Shown: positions 24,897-34,596, counted from the first letter of the stretch. The stretch is 64,000 nucleotides of DNA from Pseudarthrobacter albicanus (GCF_018224015.1 NZ_JAGPOT010000004.1:1-64000), one strand, 5' to 3'. Notes: generated from the letters alone by a model not told the origin. Program-made: numbers and translations.

Positions 24897-25715
24897 TTAC
24901 ATCCGCGCGAATTTGGCCTTCACGATCAGGTAAAGCCCGTAACAGATCAGGCCGACGCCGACGGCGGTCAGCATATAAACCCCGTACGGCTGCTCGCGCA
25001 GCGCCTTCAGTCCACCATCCAGGCCGGTGGACTCCTGCGGGCGGGCGCTAACGGTGGCAATGATGAACAGCAATCCCACCAGAAACAGCGCGACGCCCTC
25101 CGCGACGTATCCGACCACGCCCAGCCCCGTAATAACGGACCGGCCGGTGCCCGAGGCCGGCAGCCGCAGATCCTTCTTGAACGATGCCTTGCATCCGAGG
25201 ACCACGAAGACAATGCCGACGACGGCGACCGCGGCCCCGATCACGACCAGCAGGAATGGACCCCCGGGTGCTTTCATGATTGAGACCGTGAAATCGCTCG
25301 TGGACTGTCCGCTGTTCTTGCTGTTTCCGCTCGCGGAGGCAGCGAACGTCAGCGCCATGACGGCGAACACCACCGCCTTGCCGGCTGCGGAAAGTTTCTT
25401 CCCCACCTTCTTCTTGGCCTCCAGCTGACCGTAATCGAACACGGCGTTACTGGTTTGCCAGAGCGCCAGAGCCACACAGGCGGCGAATCCGGCCCACAGC
25501 AGCAGCAGCCCCTGCGGCTGGCTGGCGAGCTGGGCGACGGCACCGGCCTGATCCGCCTGTCCCCCCTTGCCGAAGGCCAACTGGATCGCGACGTACCCGA
25601 TCAGAAGGTGCAACACGCCGCTGACGGCAAAACCCGCCCTGGCGGCAATCACGAGAGCCCGGGAGTTCGAAGCATCCTCCACCGCGTCCGCGGCATCCTT
25701 CAGCTCTTTCTTCAT
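24897..25715 (-). CDS. DUF1206 membrane protein
   Basis: Protein of 272 aa; the ATG at 25715 (MKKELKDAADAVEDA) is preferred to one 18 bp upstream. Six transmembrane helices in three repeated DUF1206 pairs: AARAGFAVSGVLHLLIGYVA, AAGKAVVFAVMALTFAASAS and GLGVVGYVAEGVALFLVGLL each open a unit of about 70 aa, with a conserved small-residue/Gly-Tyr pattern. Function unknown; common in actinobacteria as a stand-alone gene. A complete gene within the decayed region. The gap 25734-25958 contains no clear gene. Confidence 0.85.
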   Translation of the reverse strand: MKKELKDAADAVEDASNSRALVIAARAGFAVSGVLHLLIGYVAIQLAFGKGGQADQAGAVAQLASQPQGLLLLWAGFAACVALALWQTSNAVFDYGQLEAKKKVGKKLSAAGKAVVFAVMALTFAASASGNSKNSGQSTSDFTVSIMKAPGGPFLLVVIGAAVAVVGIVFVVLGCKASFKKDLRLPASGTGRSVITGLGVVGYVAEGVALFLVGLLFIIATVSARPQESTGLDGGLKALREQPYGVYMLTAVGVGLICYGLYLIVKAKFARM

Positions 25716-25958
25716 TTCCGACCCTTCGCGCAAGCGCAGATGCGGCGGTGTGTAATACGCCTATTTTGTCACGGGAGCACACGCTCAGAAAGGCCTGGTC
25801 GGAGCCGGCGAAAACACCGCTGACGGCTCACAGAGCGCTTCTACCGCGGCCGCCTCGACTTTGCGGTCACCCACGGCGGAGGGCTGACCGCCGTCGTCCG
25901 CTGTCCGTCCGCCGTTGAGCCCGGGAGTTCTTGCCGTGCAGCACCGGAATGGACGCCA

Positions 25959-26321
25959 TCATCGCCCGGACTCCGCCAGGTAGAGTTCGTTGCCGTCCGG
26001 ATCGGTGAAGAAGGCCAGCCTCAGGCCTCCTGCCTCGGCCCTGGACCCGTGGAAGACCACGCCGCGCCCCTCCAGCGTCGAGACCACCCCTTCGATCGGC
26101 TCGTCAACACCCAGGCCCACGGTCACCGCCCCGGCGGTTCCCGGCACCGGACTGCCGGCCCCGGCGGGGTGCAGGCCCAGCACCATCCCGTCGCCGGCAT
26201 CAATGCTGGCCCAATGGTCACCGGCCCGGAAGGCCAGTCCCAGACCCAGGACCTCGGTGTAGAACAACACCGAACGGTCCATGCCGCTCACGTAAATCGT
26301 CGCGTTCCCGCCCCTGATCAT
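25959..26321 (-). CDS. VOC (glyoxalase/bleomycin resistance) family protein
   Basis: Protein of 120 aa starting MIRGGNATIYVSGMDRSVLF, followed by YTEVLGLGLAFRAGDHWASI, the first beta-alpha-beta-beta-beta unit. The second ends LRLAFFTDPDGNELYLAESG with the usual metal-site glutamate. Such small proteins act as metal-dependent lyases, dioxygenase-like enzymes or drug binders; the ligand is unknown. Complete and uninterrupted. 61 bp behind the ECF sigma gene on the same strand, possibly co-transcribed. Confidence 0.82.
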   Translation of the reverse strand: MIRGGNATIYVSGMDRSVLFYTEVLGLGLAFRAGDHWASIDAGDGMVLGLHPAGAGSPVPGTAGAVTVGLGVDEPIEGVVSTLEGRGVVFHGSRAEAGGLRLAFFTDPDGNELYLAESGR

Positions 26322-26382
26322 AAGGGCCCACTACCGCCGAACAACCGTTCCCGGGGCCGGAGCCACCGTGGATGGATGGTCT

Positions 26383-26895
26383 TCATGGAGTTCCCTGCTG
26401 TTCACCGATTTGCCCCCAGCCATCAAGGATGGTCCGGAGTGCCCTGACTGCATGGAAGGCGCGCGATTTCACCAGGCCGGTTGGAATGTTCAGTTGCGCC
26501 GACGCCTCACCTACCGTGAAGCGGCGGTAGTGCAGTGCCACCAGCACGTCCAGGTGTTCCCTGCTGAGCCTCATCAGGGCCTCTTCCATCGGGACCCGGT
26601 TGAGCACATCGATCCGCTCTGTTGCCCGGACGGGATCGGCCACGTCACGTTCCTCACCCTCCTGCGGCCGGCGCTGTGACGTTCGGTGGTTGTCGATCAG
26701 GACGTTTCGCGCCGTCCGGAACAGGTAACTGCGCATACTGCCGCTAGTCTTGGGCGCTTGCTGGACCCGCAGCACCGTCTCGTGCACGATGCCGTCCGCC
26801 AGCACAGGGTCCCGTGACGCGCTCAGCACGAACCGGCGCAGGGCGCTGCCGTGCTCGCTGTAGATCGCCGCAACAACGTCCTCGTCAGGCGCCAT
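26383..26895 (-). CDS. ECF-type RNA polymerase sigma factor
   Basis: Protein of 170 aa. Region 2 at about 8-75: VVAAIYSEHGSALRRFVLSA and SMRSYLFRTARNVLIDNHRT. Region 4 at about 105-160: MEEALMRLSREHLDVLVALH and TVGEASAQLNIPTGLVKSRA. Size and the YHRT-like loop fit SigK/SigL-type ECF factors, which normally sit next to an anti-sigma gene. None is seen here: the 61 bp downstream encode only a 22-codon frame. The regulator may be lost or elsewhere. Confidence 0.85.
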   Translation of the reverse strand: MAPDEDVVAAIYSEHGSALRRFVLSASRDPVLADGIVHETVLRVQQAPKTSGSMRSYLFRTARNVLIDNHRTSQRRPQEGEERDVADPVRATERIDVLNRVPMEEALMRLSREHLDVLVALHYRRFTVGEASAQLNIPTGLVKSRAFHAVRALRTILDGWGQIGEQQGTP

Positions 26896-27039
26896 GCGCT
26901 TACCTCCCCTGCGGTGCGGCCAAGATCCGTGACGGGTGTTCCCGGCAGCGACAGCACGCCCGGAGCCCGAGGTTTAACCTAACCCAGACGGTCTGGAATT
27001 GAACCAGTATTTACCGAAGTGCTTCCTCCAAGTAGCGCC

Positions 27040-27344
27040 CGTGCCCCAAGCAGCCCTCGCCGACGTCGAGTCCATCAACGTGGGCGTCATCAAAGCCGGC
27101 GCAACACTGGTCTCGGATCCCGGCCGAGGTACAGATCCGGCTGGCCGACGGCACCGTCATTGAAAAGTCCGAGGACGCCTTCCGCGGCGCCCCCGAGGAC
27201 AGGGCCACCTGGGCCGATATTGTCCTCAAGGCCGAAGGGCTGCTCGGTGAATCATCCGCAGCAGCCCTGGCGGAATCCATCGGGAACCTGCAGGACGGGC
27301 TGCCCCTGACCGGCCAGATCGCCCTGCCGCTCTTCGTCGGTTAA
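27040..27344 (+). pseudogene. MmgE/PrpD family protein, C-terminal fragment with a frame change
   Basis: ADVESINVGVIKAGATLVSD in one frame, then EVQIRLADGTVIEKSEDAFR and GAPEDRATWADIVLKAEGLL in the next, ending TGQIALPLFVG and TAA at 27342. The second part is the C-terminal domain of 2-methylcitrate dehydratase-like proteins. The bulk of the gene is missing. 26896-27040 shows nothing else. Confidence 0.6.
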
Positions 27345-27385
27345 CAGAACGAACGTCCACCCCCTTATCAGGAAGTTGTGAGTCA

Positions 27386-28190
27386 ATGGCGAAAAACACC
27401 CGCGGCGGCCGGCCCATCCGCTCCAGCATCACCAGGGCCACACCCGAGAGCGTCCACGTGCACGGACTGGACCTCACCGAGCTTCTGGGGAAGGTCAACC
27501 TGGGCGACTTTGCCTTTCTGGAACTGTTCAAGCGGCTTCCGGACGAGCGCGAATCCATTCTCATCAATGCCATGCTCGTTTCACTCGTGGAGCACGGCGT
27601 CACGCCCAGTGTCATCGCCGCCAGAATGACCATCATGGGTGCTCCGGAATCCCTGCGGGGCGCCGTTACTGCTGGCCTGCTGGGCCTGGGCAACACCTTT
27701 GTCGGGACCATCGAGGGTGCCGCCCGGGTCTGGCAGCAGGAACTTCCCGGCGGAGGCCGGCACGGCATCACCCCGCCGGACCGGCTGGGCGACGATGGGA
27801 TCACCGCTTTGGCGGTAAGATCGTTGATGAGCACAAAGCGGCAGGCAAACCGCTGGCCGGCATTGGCCATCCCGTGCATAAGCCCGTGGACCCCGGGCCC
27901 AGCGGCTTTTCGCCCTCGCCGCAGAACTGGGTTTCGACGGCTCGGGCCCCCGCCTGATGACCGCTATCTCCGCCGTCGCCAGTGAACGCTCGGGCAAGAT
28001 CCTGCCCGTCAACGTCACCGGCGCCATCGGAGCCTTGTTGGCGACTCTCGGTATTCCCTGGAACGTCGCCCGGGGCCTTGGCGTCATGGCCCGCGCCGTT
28101 GGCCTGGTGGGCCATCTGCTGGAAGAGTCCGAAAATCCGATGGCCGGCACGATTTGGAGCGAGACCGAAGAGGAGGCCGTCAAACCCTGA
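27386..28190 (+). pseudogene. Citryl-CoA lyase / citrate synthase-like gene with two frameshifts
   Basis: MAKNTRGGRPIRSSITRATP to RLGDDGITA in frame one. Then FGGKIVDEHKAAGKPLAGIG and HPVHKPVDP in frame two (shift near 27807). Then RAQRLFALAAELGFDGSGPR to LLEESENPMAGTIWSETEEE in frame three (shift near 27893). With the shifts repaired it is a full-length protein of about 268 aa with the citrate-synthase HPxHKP motif. It follows the PrpD remnant by 42 bp, so an operon for organic-acid breakdown seems to have decayed as a unit. Confidence 0.8.
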
Positions 28191-28396
28191 CGGCGCTTTG
28201 CCCGTAGACGGGGCCCGGGCATTGGCGGATGGTCCCTGACCGTCCGCGATGCCGGGCCCTGGCATGGAACTCGGACGTGGCGAGGGCCGCACGGATGTGC
28301 TGATGAAGCACCGAACGACGACGGCGTGTGACTGGGCGGGGTCGGTTCCATGACGCGGGTGGCGGAGTTGGGCATCGACGCCGTGGCCCCGCTGTA

Positions 28397-28472
28397 CGGG
28401 TTGCTGGAGTTACTCCGCTGGAAGGGTTGGAAGAGGTACAGCGGGTGCTGCCAGGGGCGCGTCCTAAACAGC
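28397..28472 (+). pseudogene. Unrecognised fragment shared with 39510-39664
   Basis: RVAGVTPLEGLEEVQRVLPG followed by ARPKQ resembles RVAGITPMAALKDLRRVLPG with ANPNP at 39530. The family is unknown to me. Apart from it, 28191-28550 shows no gene. Confidence 0.35.
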
Positions 28473-28550
28473 AACAGCCCTCGCACTATCTAGATTTCAC
28501 GCATAAAGTCTGAATAGCGATCCCCTTGTTTAGCATTTTGAAGCAACCCG

Positions 28551-29462
28551 ATGAGAGACCCATGGCCTGTGCACGGCAGCAAGGTCATGCCGTGGAAAGC
28601 CTCCGGAGGCGTCCCGCGTGAAGACCGTGAATTCACCGAGGTCACAGTCTCCCTTCCGCCCATGATCGCGGAGTGCTGGTACCACCCGGGCCGGGAGTCC
28701 CTGGTCGCGCTGGAGGAAGCCGCCGTCGCCGTTGCATCCCTGGATGTGAAGGCAGGGTCCTGGATGGCCGCCATCAGCGGCTTCCTGCTTCGCAGTGAGT
28801 CGGTGTCATCCTCCAGGATCGAACATGTGGAGGCCAAGCGCGAAGACTACGCCCGCGCGATGATCGGGCTCAAAGCCAGCGCCGACGCCCGGTCGATGGC
28901 TGCCGCGACCGATGCCAACCAGACGATGATCGACGACGCCGGACAGACCGGCGCCGTCAGGCTTGAAGCCATGCTGACCGCGCACGGGATCCTGATGAAG
29001 GACGACACGCTGGACTCCGAATTCGCCGGGAAGATCCGTGACATCCAGAACTGGATCGGCGGCAGTGACTATTCGCCCAGAGGTGCCATCCACGTGCCGC
29101 CGCCCCCGGATCTCGTGCCCGGGCTGCTGGAGGACCTCATGGCCTTCAGCAACCGCAAGGACCTCCCCATCATGGCGCAGGCGGCCATCGCCCACGCCCA
29201 GTTCGAATCCATCCGTGCCTCCGAAGCCGCCAGTGAATCCGTCTCCGCATTGGACTCCCTTCCTGCCATCTGGACAGAGGCGGCCAGGCCCCGGAAAGGA
29301 TCGGCAGATGCCAGGATCATTCCCTGGCTGCTGGAACGCCCGGTATTCGAAGCACACAGCGCTGCGCATATCGCCGGGGTGGCCGAAAGTTCCGTTTATG
29401 GGGCATGGGAGCGCCCTTCCCACCCCGGAGGAACGCTTCGAAGCCACCCGGCCCATCTATGA
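28551..29462 (+). pseudogene. Fic-family gene with the catalytic motif deleted in frame
   Basis: The 303-codon frame has the Fic N-terminal region (PPMIAECWYHPGRESLVALE, SESVSSSRIEHVEA) and the helix before the active site (MAQAAIAHAQFESI). After FESI, where HPFxDGNGRxGR should follow, the frame continues with RASEAASESVSALDSLPAIW and PRKGSADARIIPWLLERPVF, which belong about 60 residues further on. The start region and reading frame look healthy, but AMPylation is impossible without the motif. The last 15 codons run into a foreign acyl-CoA dehydrogenase fragment. Confidence 0.75.
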
Positions 29463-29940
29463 GGAAATGGTGGCCCGCGGCTACCTCAAGTTGCAGATCC
29501 ACGAACCCCTCGGAGGCCCCATGACCAGCCTGATCGACCTGGCCTTGGTCGCCGAGGAACTCATCGCCGTGGAATCAAGCGTTCCCCTCTCGATCATGTC
29601 CACCGGACTGGGACTGATGCCGCTGCTGTTCTTCGGCACGCCCGAACAGCACGTACGGTTCCTGCCTCCTTCGTCAACGGAACCGGGGCGCCGCTGGCCG
29701 CACTGGCCTTCAGCGAACCCGACGGATCCGCCAACCCCAACCCGGAACGGGGATTCCAAACGTACGCCACCCGAGACGGCGACGAGTGGGTCATCACCGG
29801 CCAAAAGATATACACACCCCACGCCAAGGGCTGGGACGGCTCCCACCCAGACCTGTTCGCCGTCGGTGCACGCACCGACATGACGAGCGGCCGTGGCGGG
29901 ACCTGGAATACCGGCGGTTGCTGGGCAGCCAGTCGTGGAG
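29417..29940 (+). pseudogene. Acyl-CoA dehydrogenase, N-terminal and middle fragment with a frameshift
   Basis: TPEERFEATRPIYEEMVARG and SLIDLALVAEELIAVESSVP form the N-terminal helical domain. A shift near 29668 leads to FVNGTGAPLAALAFSEPDGS and DGDEWVITGQKIYTPHAKGW (middle domain). The C-terminal domain is absent. It belongs to a different subfamily from the one at 7846. The following 29940-30062 contains one more coding-like scrap (NQADMDFAEAAMQAFDQAP) of uncertain origin. Confidence 0.7.
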
Positions 29941-30062
29941 CTGGCCGTTGAAGTCCTGGAACCAGGCTGATATGGATTTTGCAGAGGCAGCAATGCAGGC
30001 ATTTGATCAGGCGCCCCGAGGGAAAGTGTTGGCGTGTATACGGCTACTCCAGCAGATGCTAC

Positions 30063-31469
30063 TTAGGCCTTAGATATGTGCGTCCGCCGGCTGCGGGAGT
30101 ATTCCGCTATCTTGCACGCGACGGCGATGCCCGCGGTGAGCGCGAAGGTGGACAGCAGCTGCGTCCTGGCGGACGGGTCGAGACAGGTCAGCATGAGGAT
30201 GGCTGCCAGAATCCCCATTCCGGCGAGAGTCAGGTAGGGAAAGGCTCGCATCTTCAGCGTGAGGACCTGGCCGTCCCGGTCTGCCTTCCGGCGGAGTACG
30301 AATTGGGACATGAGGACGGATGCCCAGACGAGGAGAACGGTCGACCCCACGAGGTTCAACAGTGCGGGCAGTATGCGGGCGGGGAAGAAGAATTCCAACA
30401 CGGTGGACGCGACCCCTACTGCTACCGATATGAGTACGGCAAGGACGGGTGCCTTGGCTTTGTTGAGCCGCAGGAGCACTTTGGGTGCGTCGCCGCGTTC
30501 GGCCAGTGAATAGATCATCCTGGAGGCACCGTAAAGGTTGGCGTTGAGCGCCGAAAGGAGGGCCACGACAGCCACGAGGATGATGGCGGTCTCTGCGCCC
30601 GGGATTCGTGCGGTGGCCAGGACTGCGGCGAAGGGAGAGCTGAGCTGTTCAGAATCCCAGGGGACTACGGTCACGATGATGGCCAGTGAGCCGATGTAGA
30701 AGACCATGATGCGCCAAACCACGGTCCGGATGGCCTGGCCCACGCTCCGGACCGGATCGGCGGTTTCGGCTGCGGCGACGCTCACGATTTCCGTTCCACC
30801 GAACGCGAAGACCACGACGAGAAGGGCGGAGGAAATACCGGGCCAACCGGACGGTGCGAAACCGCCGTGGCCGAAGAGGTTCGTCAGTCCCGGGGCGGGA
30901 GAGTTGGGCAGCCAGCCAAAGATCAGGGCCGCGCCGATAATAAGAAACACGATGATGGCGGCGACCTTGAGTATGGCGAACCAAAATTCGAATTCGCCAT
31001 AGTTTTTCACGCCCGCAACGTTGATGACTGAGAAGACGGCGATGAAGAGCAGGGTCAGCAGCCATACCGGCAGTTCCGGGAAAATTGTGGCGAAGAGGCC
31101 GGCTGCGCCGACGGCTTCGGCGGCGATCACCACAACGAGCTGGAACCACCAGAGCCAGCCGACCGTTGATCCGGCGGTCTTTCCGAAAGCTTTCTGCGTG
31201 TAGACGGAGAAGGCCCCCGTGCTGGGACTGGCTGCGGCCAGCTCGCCCAGGGCCTGCATCACGATGATGACGAGGGTGCCGGCCACGAGATAGGAGATCA
31301 GCACGGCGGGGCCGGCTGCCTGCACACCGACCCCTGAACCCAAAAACAGCCCGGCGCCGATGGCGCTGCCGAGCCCCATCATGGTCAGCTGGCGTGATTT
31401 CAAAGATCGTCCCAAGCCGGGCTGTGCGCCCGGGGGCGCAACGGTGGTTGTCGTAGCAGCAGTATTCAT
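30063..31469 (-). CDS. Amino acid permease (APC superfamily, AAT-like)
   Basis: Protein of 468 aa from the ATG at 31469 (MNTAATTTTVAPPGAQ); GAGG lies 8 bp upstream. Twelve helices. LTMMGLGSAIGAGLFLGSGV is the AAT-family helix 1 and LGELAAASPSTGAFSVYTQK the helix 2-3 loop. FAFGGTEIVSVAAAETADP follows helix 6. AAT members import aromatic, branched or other neutral amino acids with protons. It is divergent from an aminotransferase/ThDP-enzyme operon, which suggests it supplies that pathway. Confidence 0.9.
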   Translation of the reverse strand: MNTAATTTTVAPPGAQPGLGRSLKSRQLTMMGLGSAIGAGLFLGSGVGVQAAGPAVLISYLVAGTLVIIVMQALGELAAASPSTGAFSVYTQKAFGKTAGSTVGWLWWFQLVVVIAAEAVGAAGLFATIFPELPVWLLTLLFIAVFSVINVAGVKNYGEFEFWFAILKVAAIIVFLIIGAALIFGWLPNSPAPGLTNLFGHGGFAPSGWPGISSALLVVVFAFGGTEIVSVAAAETADPVRSVGQAIRTVVWRIMVFYIGSLAIIVTVVPWDSEQLSSPFAAVLATARIPGAETAIILVAVVALLSALNANLYGASRMIYSLAERGDAPKVLLRLNKAKAPVLAVLISVAVGVASTVLEFFFPARILPALLNLVGSTVLLVWASVLMSQFVLRRKADRDGQVLTLKMRAFPYLTLAGMGILAAILMLTCLDPSARTQLLSTFALTAGIAVACKIAEYSRSRRTHISKA

Positions 31470-31484
31470 GCAGATGCCTCGCAA

Positions 31485-31789
31485 GCGTCAGGAGGTGGAC
31501 GTGCTCCGCCTCGAAGAAATTTGGGATTCCCGGCGGTACATCCAGTCGGCGGGAGACGCCCTCGAGCCGGGTGTCTCGAAGTGACGCTAGTCACTCAGGG
31601 AAGTGTGAGCAACGTCCCGGGAAAACCGTATGCAATTTGTCCATCAGGAACGCGCAAGGCGCGGCAGTTATTGCAATCTGCCCCGTGTTGACGCGACAGC
31701 TTGTTTATGCGGCTTCCCTTATTTAGCCTCGGGGCAGAAGCGCGCCGTGCTGCAACGGCCCCATAGTTCCGGCTGCCTAGGAGAATCCA
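31485..31789. promoter_or_regulatory. Divergent promoter region of permease and aminotransferase operon
   Basis: 305 bp without a gene. It contains GCAGTTATTGCAATCTGC (31664-31681), an imperfect palindrome centred on ATTGCAAT, and a second ATGCAATT at about 31629-31636; both are candidates for regulator binding. TTGACG at 31687 may be the -35 box of the aminotransferase gene. Confidence 0.4.
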
Positions 31790-32875
31790 ATGAACATTCC
31801 ACACCGTGCAGGGCTCGAAAACTTCCCGCCCTATCGCCAGGGAAAGGCTCCCAGGGGCATCGATGGCCTGAGGGCTTTTAAGCTCTCCTCCAACGAGAAT
31901 CCGTACCCGCCACTGCCCTCCGTGCTGGCGGCGGTGACCGGTGCGGTGGCGAGCATCAACCTCTACCCGGAGATGGCCGCGGAGGATCTTACCCGGGCCA
32001 TCGCCGGTCGCTGGGCGGTTTCACCAGACAACATAGGGCTCGGGGCCGGTTCCGTTGAAGTGGCCAGTCAGATCATCCATGCGGTGACCGACCCGGGCGA
32101 CCTTGTGATGTTCCCCTGGCGGTCCTTTGAGGCGTACCCGCTTCTCGCCACCGCGGCAGGCGCCACACCGCAGCCTGTACCGCTGGCAGCGAATGGAAGC
32201 CACGACCTGGCCGCGATGGCGGCGGCAGTGACCCCGAGAACCAGAGTGATCTTCATCTGCAACCCGAACAACCCCAACGGCGCGGTACTCAGTGCTGCCG
32301 CCGTGGAAACCTTCATCCAGTCGGTTCCTTCGGATACCGTCGTCGTGTTGGATGAGGCCTACGTCCACTTCAACTGTGACCCGGACACCGCCGTCGGGAT
32401 CGACATGTTCCGCAAATACCCCAACGTCGCCGTTCTGCACACTTTTTCGAAGGCGTATGGGCTGGCCGGGTTGCGCCTCGGGTATGCCATCGCCGCCCCG
32501 GAACTGGTCATCACTCTCCGCAAGGTTGCTGTCCCGTTTGGCGTCACAGCCCTGGCCCAGCAGGCTGCCATGGCATCCCTGCGCGCCGAATCCGAACTTC
32601 AGGAGCGAATCGACGTCCTGGTCACCGAACGCCGGCGCGTGCACGCTGCATTGCTGGACGCCGGGCTGCCCGTTCTGCCATCCGAGGCCAACTTCCTATG
32701 GCTTGACAGCCGGGACCGAACCGGCGCCCTCGCCGGCCTGTTTGAGGACAACGCTCTTTCCATCCGTGCCTTTCCCGGAGAAGGGATCCGCATCACCATA
32801 GGCACTCCCGAAGCCAACGACAGGATTTTGGACGTAGCCCGACAGGCAGCCTCCCTGCTGGCCCCACTGCCCTGA
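31790..32875 (+). CDS. HisC-like class I/II aminotransferase (probably aromatic amino acid)
   Basis: Protein of 361 aa starting MNIPHRAGLENFPPYRQGKA, with AGGAGAATCCA as ribosome binding site. Fold type I PLP enzyme: LSSNENPYPPLPSVL binds the substrate, FICNPNNPNGAVL and VVVLDEAYVHF contact PLP, and the lysine is in HTFSKAYGLAGLRLGYA. It belongs to the HisC/aromatic aminotransferase group, but no his genes are nearby. Its partners, a ThDP-dependent 2-oxoacid enzyme 14 bp downstream and an amino acid permease, suggest catabolic transamination. Confidence 0.88.
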   Translation: MNIPHRAGLENFPPYRQGKAPRGIDGLRAFKLSSNENPYPPLPSVLAAVTGAVASINLYPEMAAEDLTRAIAGRWAVSPDNIGLGAGSVEVASQIIHAVTDPGDLVMFPWRSFEAYPLLATAAGATPQPVPLAANGSHDLAAMAAAVTPRTRVIFICNPNNPNGAVLSAAAVETFIQSVPSDTVVVLDEAYVHFNCDPDTAVGIDMFRKYPNVAVLHTFSKAYGLAGLRLGYAIAAPELVITLRKVAVPFGVTALAQQAAMASLRAESELQERIDVLVTERRRVHAALLDAGLPVLPSEANFLWLDSRDRTGALAGLFEDNALSIRAFPGEGIRITIGTPEANDRILDVARQAASLLAPLP

Positions 32876-32889
32876 CCTAAGGAACCGAC

Positions 32890-34545
32890 ATGACCGAACA
32901 CCTGAACGTATCCGATGTCGTTGCCGAGGTTTGCGCACGGCACACCGAGGCCGTATTCGGCCTGATGGGCAACGGCAACGCCTTTTTCACCAGCAACCTC
33001 ACCCGCCGCGGCCTGCCGTACATCAGCGCCAGGCACGAGGCCGGCACGGTGGCCATGGCAGACGCCTACCACCGGGCATCCGGCAAGATCGCTGTGGCCA
33101 CCGTGACCTACGGGGCAGGCTTCACCAACTCGTTGACCGCCCTGACCGAGGCCGCCAAAGCACGGACCCCAATGGTGGTCGTCGTTGGTGAAGCCCCGAC
33201 AACCGGGCTGCGGCCGTGGGACATTGACCAGCTGATGGTCGCCCAGGGCCTGGGGGTTCTGACCCTCACCGTCGCGGCAGGAAACGCGGCCCGCGTCACC
33301 GAAGAGGCCTGGTCGACCGCCCGGCGCGAGCGGCGCCCCGTGGTCCTGTCCATTCCCTATGACCTCTCCAGCGAGATCGCCGGCCCCCAGGAACCGGCAA
33401 CAGAGCAGCGATCTGCCCACCAGACAGCACCGGACCCCGGCGTGATCCAACGCATCGCGACAATGCTGGTCCGGGCCGAGCGACCCTTGATCCTGGCCGG
33501 CAACGGTGCTGTCGTCTCCGGCGCCGGAGCGGCCCTGGTGGAACTGGGCGATAAGATCGGAGCCCTCTTCGCCACGTCCGTTAGGGCCCGCAACTACCTC
33601 AAAACCCCTTGGGACCTGGGTATAGCAGGGGGCTTCGCCCGGACCGCACCGCTGCACCTCATGCGCACGGCAGACGTCATACTCGTCGCGGGCGCCAGCC
33701 TCAACGCCTTCCAGACGCGCTACGGCTCCCTCTTCGCAGAAGATGCCGAGGTAATACAGATCGACGAACTCGATGCCGCTACCAACCCCAGGGTCACCTG
33801 CTTCGTTCAGGCCGACGCCACAACAATGGCACAGTCACTCACCGCGGCAGTCTCCCCCCTGGATAATGGTTGGCGGACCAGACACCCCGAAGTGATCACC
33901 GCTTCCTTCTCGCATGATCCACCCGCTGACGAATTTGCACCCGACGGGCGGCTGAATCCCCGGGCTGTCGCACAGCAACTCGACGCCCTGCTGCCCACCC
34001 AGCGCACCATCGTCCAGGACGGCGGCCACTTCTGCGGCTGGATCCCCATGTACTGCCAAGCCCCTGACCCGCAGGGACTCATGATGGTCGGCACGGCCTT
34101 CCAATCGATTGGCCTGGGCATCCCGGCAGCAGCCGGGGCAGCCGTGGCACGCCCTGACCGGATCACCGTTTTGATTTCCGGGGACGGCGGCGCCCTGATG
34201 GCTCTTGCGGATCTCGATTCAGCCGTCCGTGCCATCCCGAGCGGGGTAATGATCGTCTTCAACGATGCCGCCTACGGGGCCGAAATCCACCAATACGCGG
34301 CACGCGGCCTCGACGACACAGCCATGCAAATAAAAGAAGTCGACTTTAGCGCTGTAGGACGGGCGATGGGCGCCCAAGGCGTGAAGATGCGGTCACTCGC
34401 TGACCTTCAGGGGCTGAAAGAATGGCTTGCCGCCGGCGCCGAGGGCCTATTCGTGCTCGACGTGGCCATCTCACAGAGCGAGGTCGCCGAGTACATGCGC
34501 GAAAGCATGGCGCCCATCCTGGCTTCAGAGACAAGGGCCGGCTAG
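32890..34545 (+). CDS. ThDP-dependent 2-oxoacid decarboxylase / acetolactate synthase-like enzyme
   Basis: Protein of 551 aa. The N-terminal PYR domain carries the catalytic glutamate in YISARHEAGTVAMADAYHRA. The central FAD/NAD-like domain lies at about 190-330. The C-terminal PP domain has ISGDGGALMALADLDSAVRA and FNDAAYGAEIH, the GDG...N motif that binds Mg-ThDP. Operon with the aminotransferase (14-bp gap). Together they could convert an amino acid via its 2-oxo acid to an aldehyde (Ehrlich-type route) or ligate it; no aldehyde dehydrogenase is adjacent. The exact substrate cannot be read from the sequence. Confidence 0.88.
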   Translation: MTEHLNVSDVVAEVCARHTEAVFGLMGNGNAFFTSNLTRRGLPYISARHEAGTVAMADAYHRASGKIAVATVTYGAGFTNSLTALTEAAKARTPMVVVVGEAPTTGLRPWDIDQLMVAQGLGVLTLTVAAGNAARVTEEAWSTARRERRPVVLSIPYDLSSEIAGPQEPATEQRSAHQTAPDPGVIQRIATMLVRAERPLILAGNGAVVSGAGAALVELGDKIGALFATSVRARNYLKTPWDLGIAGGFARTAPLHLMRTADVILVAGASLNAFQTRYGSLFAEDAEVIQIDELDAATNPRVTCFVQADATTMAQSLTAAVSPLDNGWRTRHPEVITASFSHDPPADEFAPDGRLNPRAVAQQLDALLPTQRTIVQDGGHFCGWIPMYCQAPDPQGLMMVGTAFQSIGLGIPAAAGAAVARPDRITVLISGDGGALMALADLDSAVRAIPSGVMIVFNDAAYGAEIHQYAARGLDDTAMQIKEVDFSAVGRAMGAQGVKMRSLADLQGLKEWLAAGAEGLFVLDVAISQSEVAEYMRESMAPILASETRAG

Positions 34546-34596
34546 TGCGGTGACCGGAAAGGTTGACCGGGTTTGGGAACGTGCCGGTCTGGTGGC

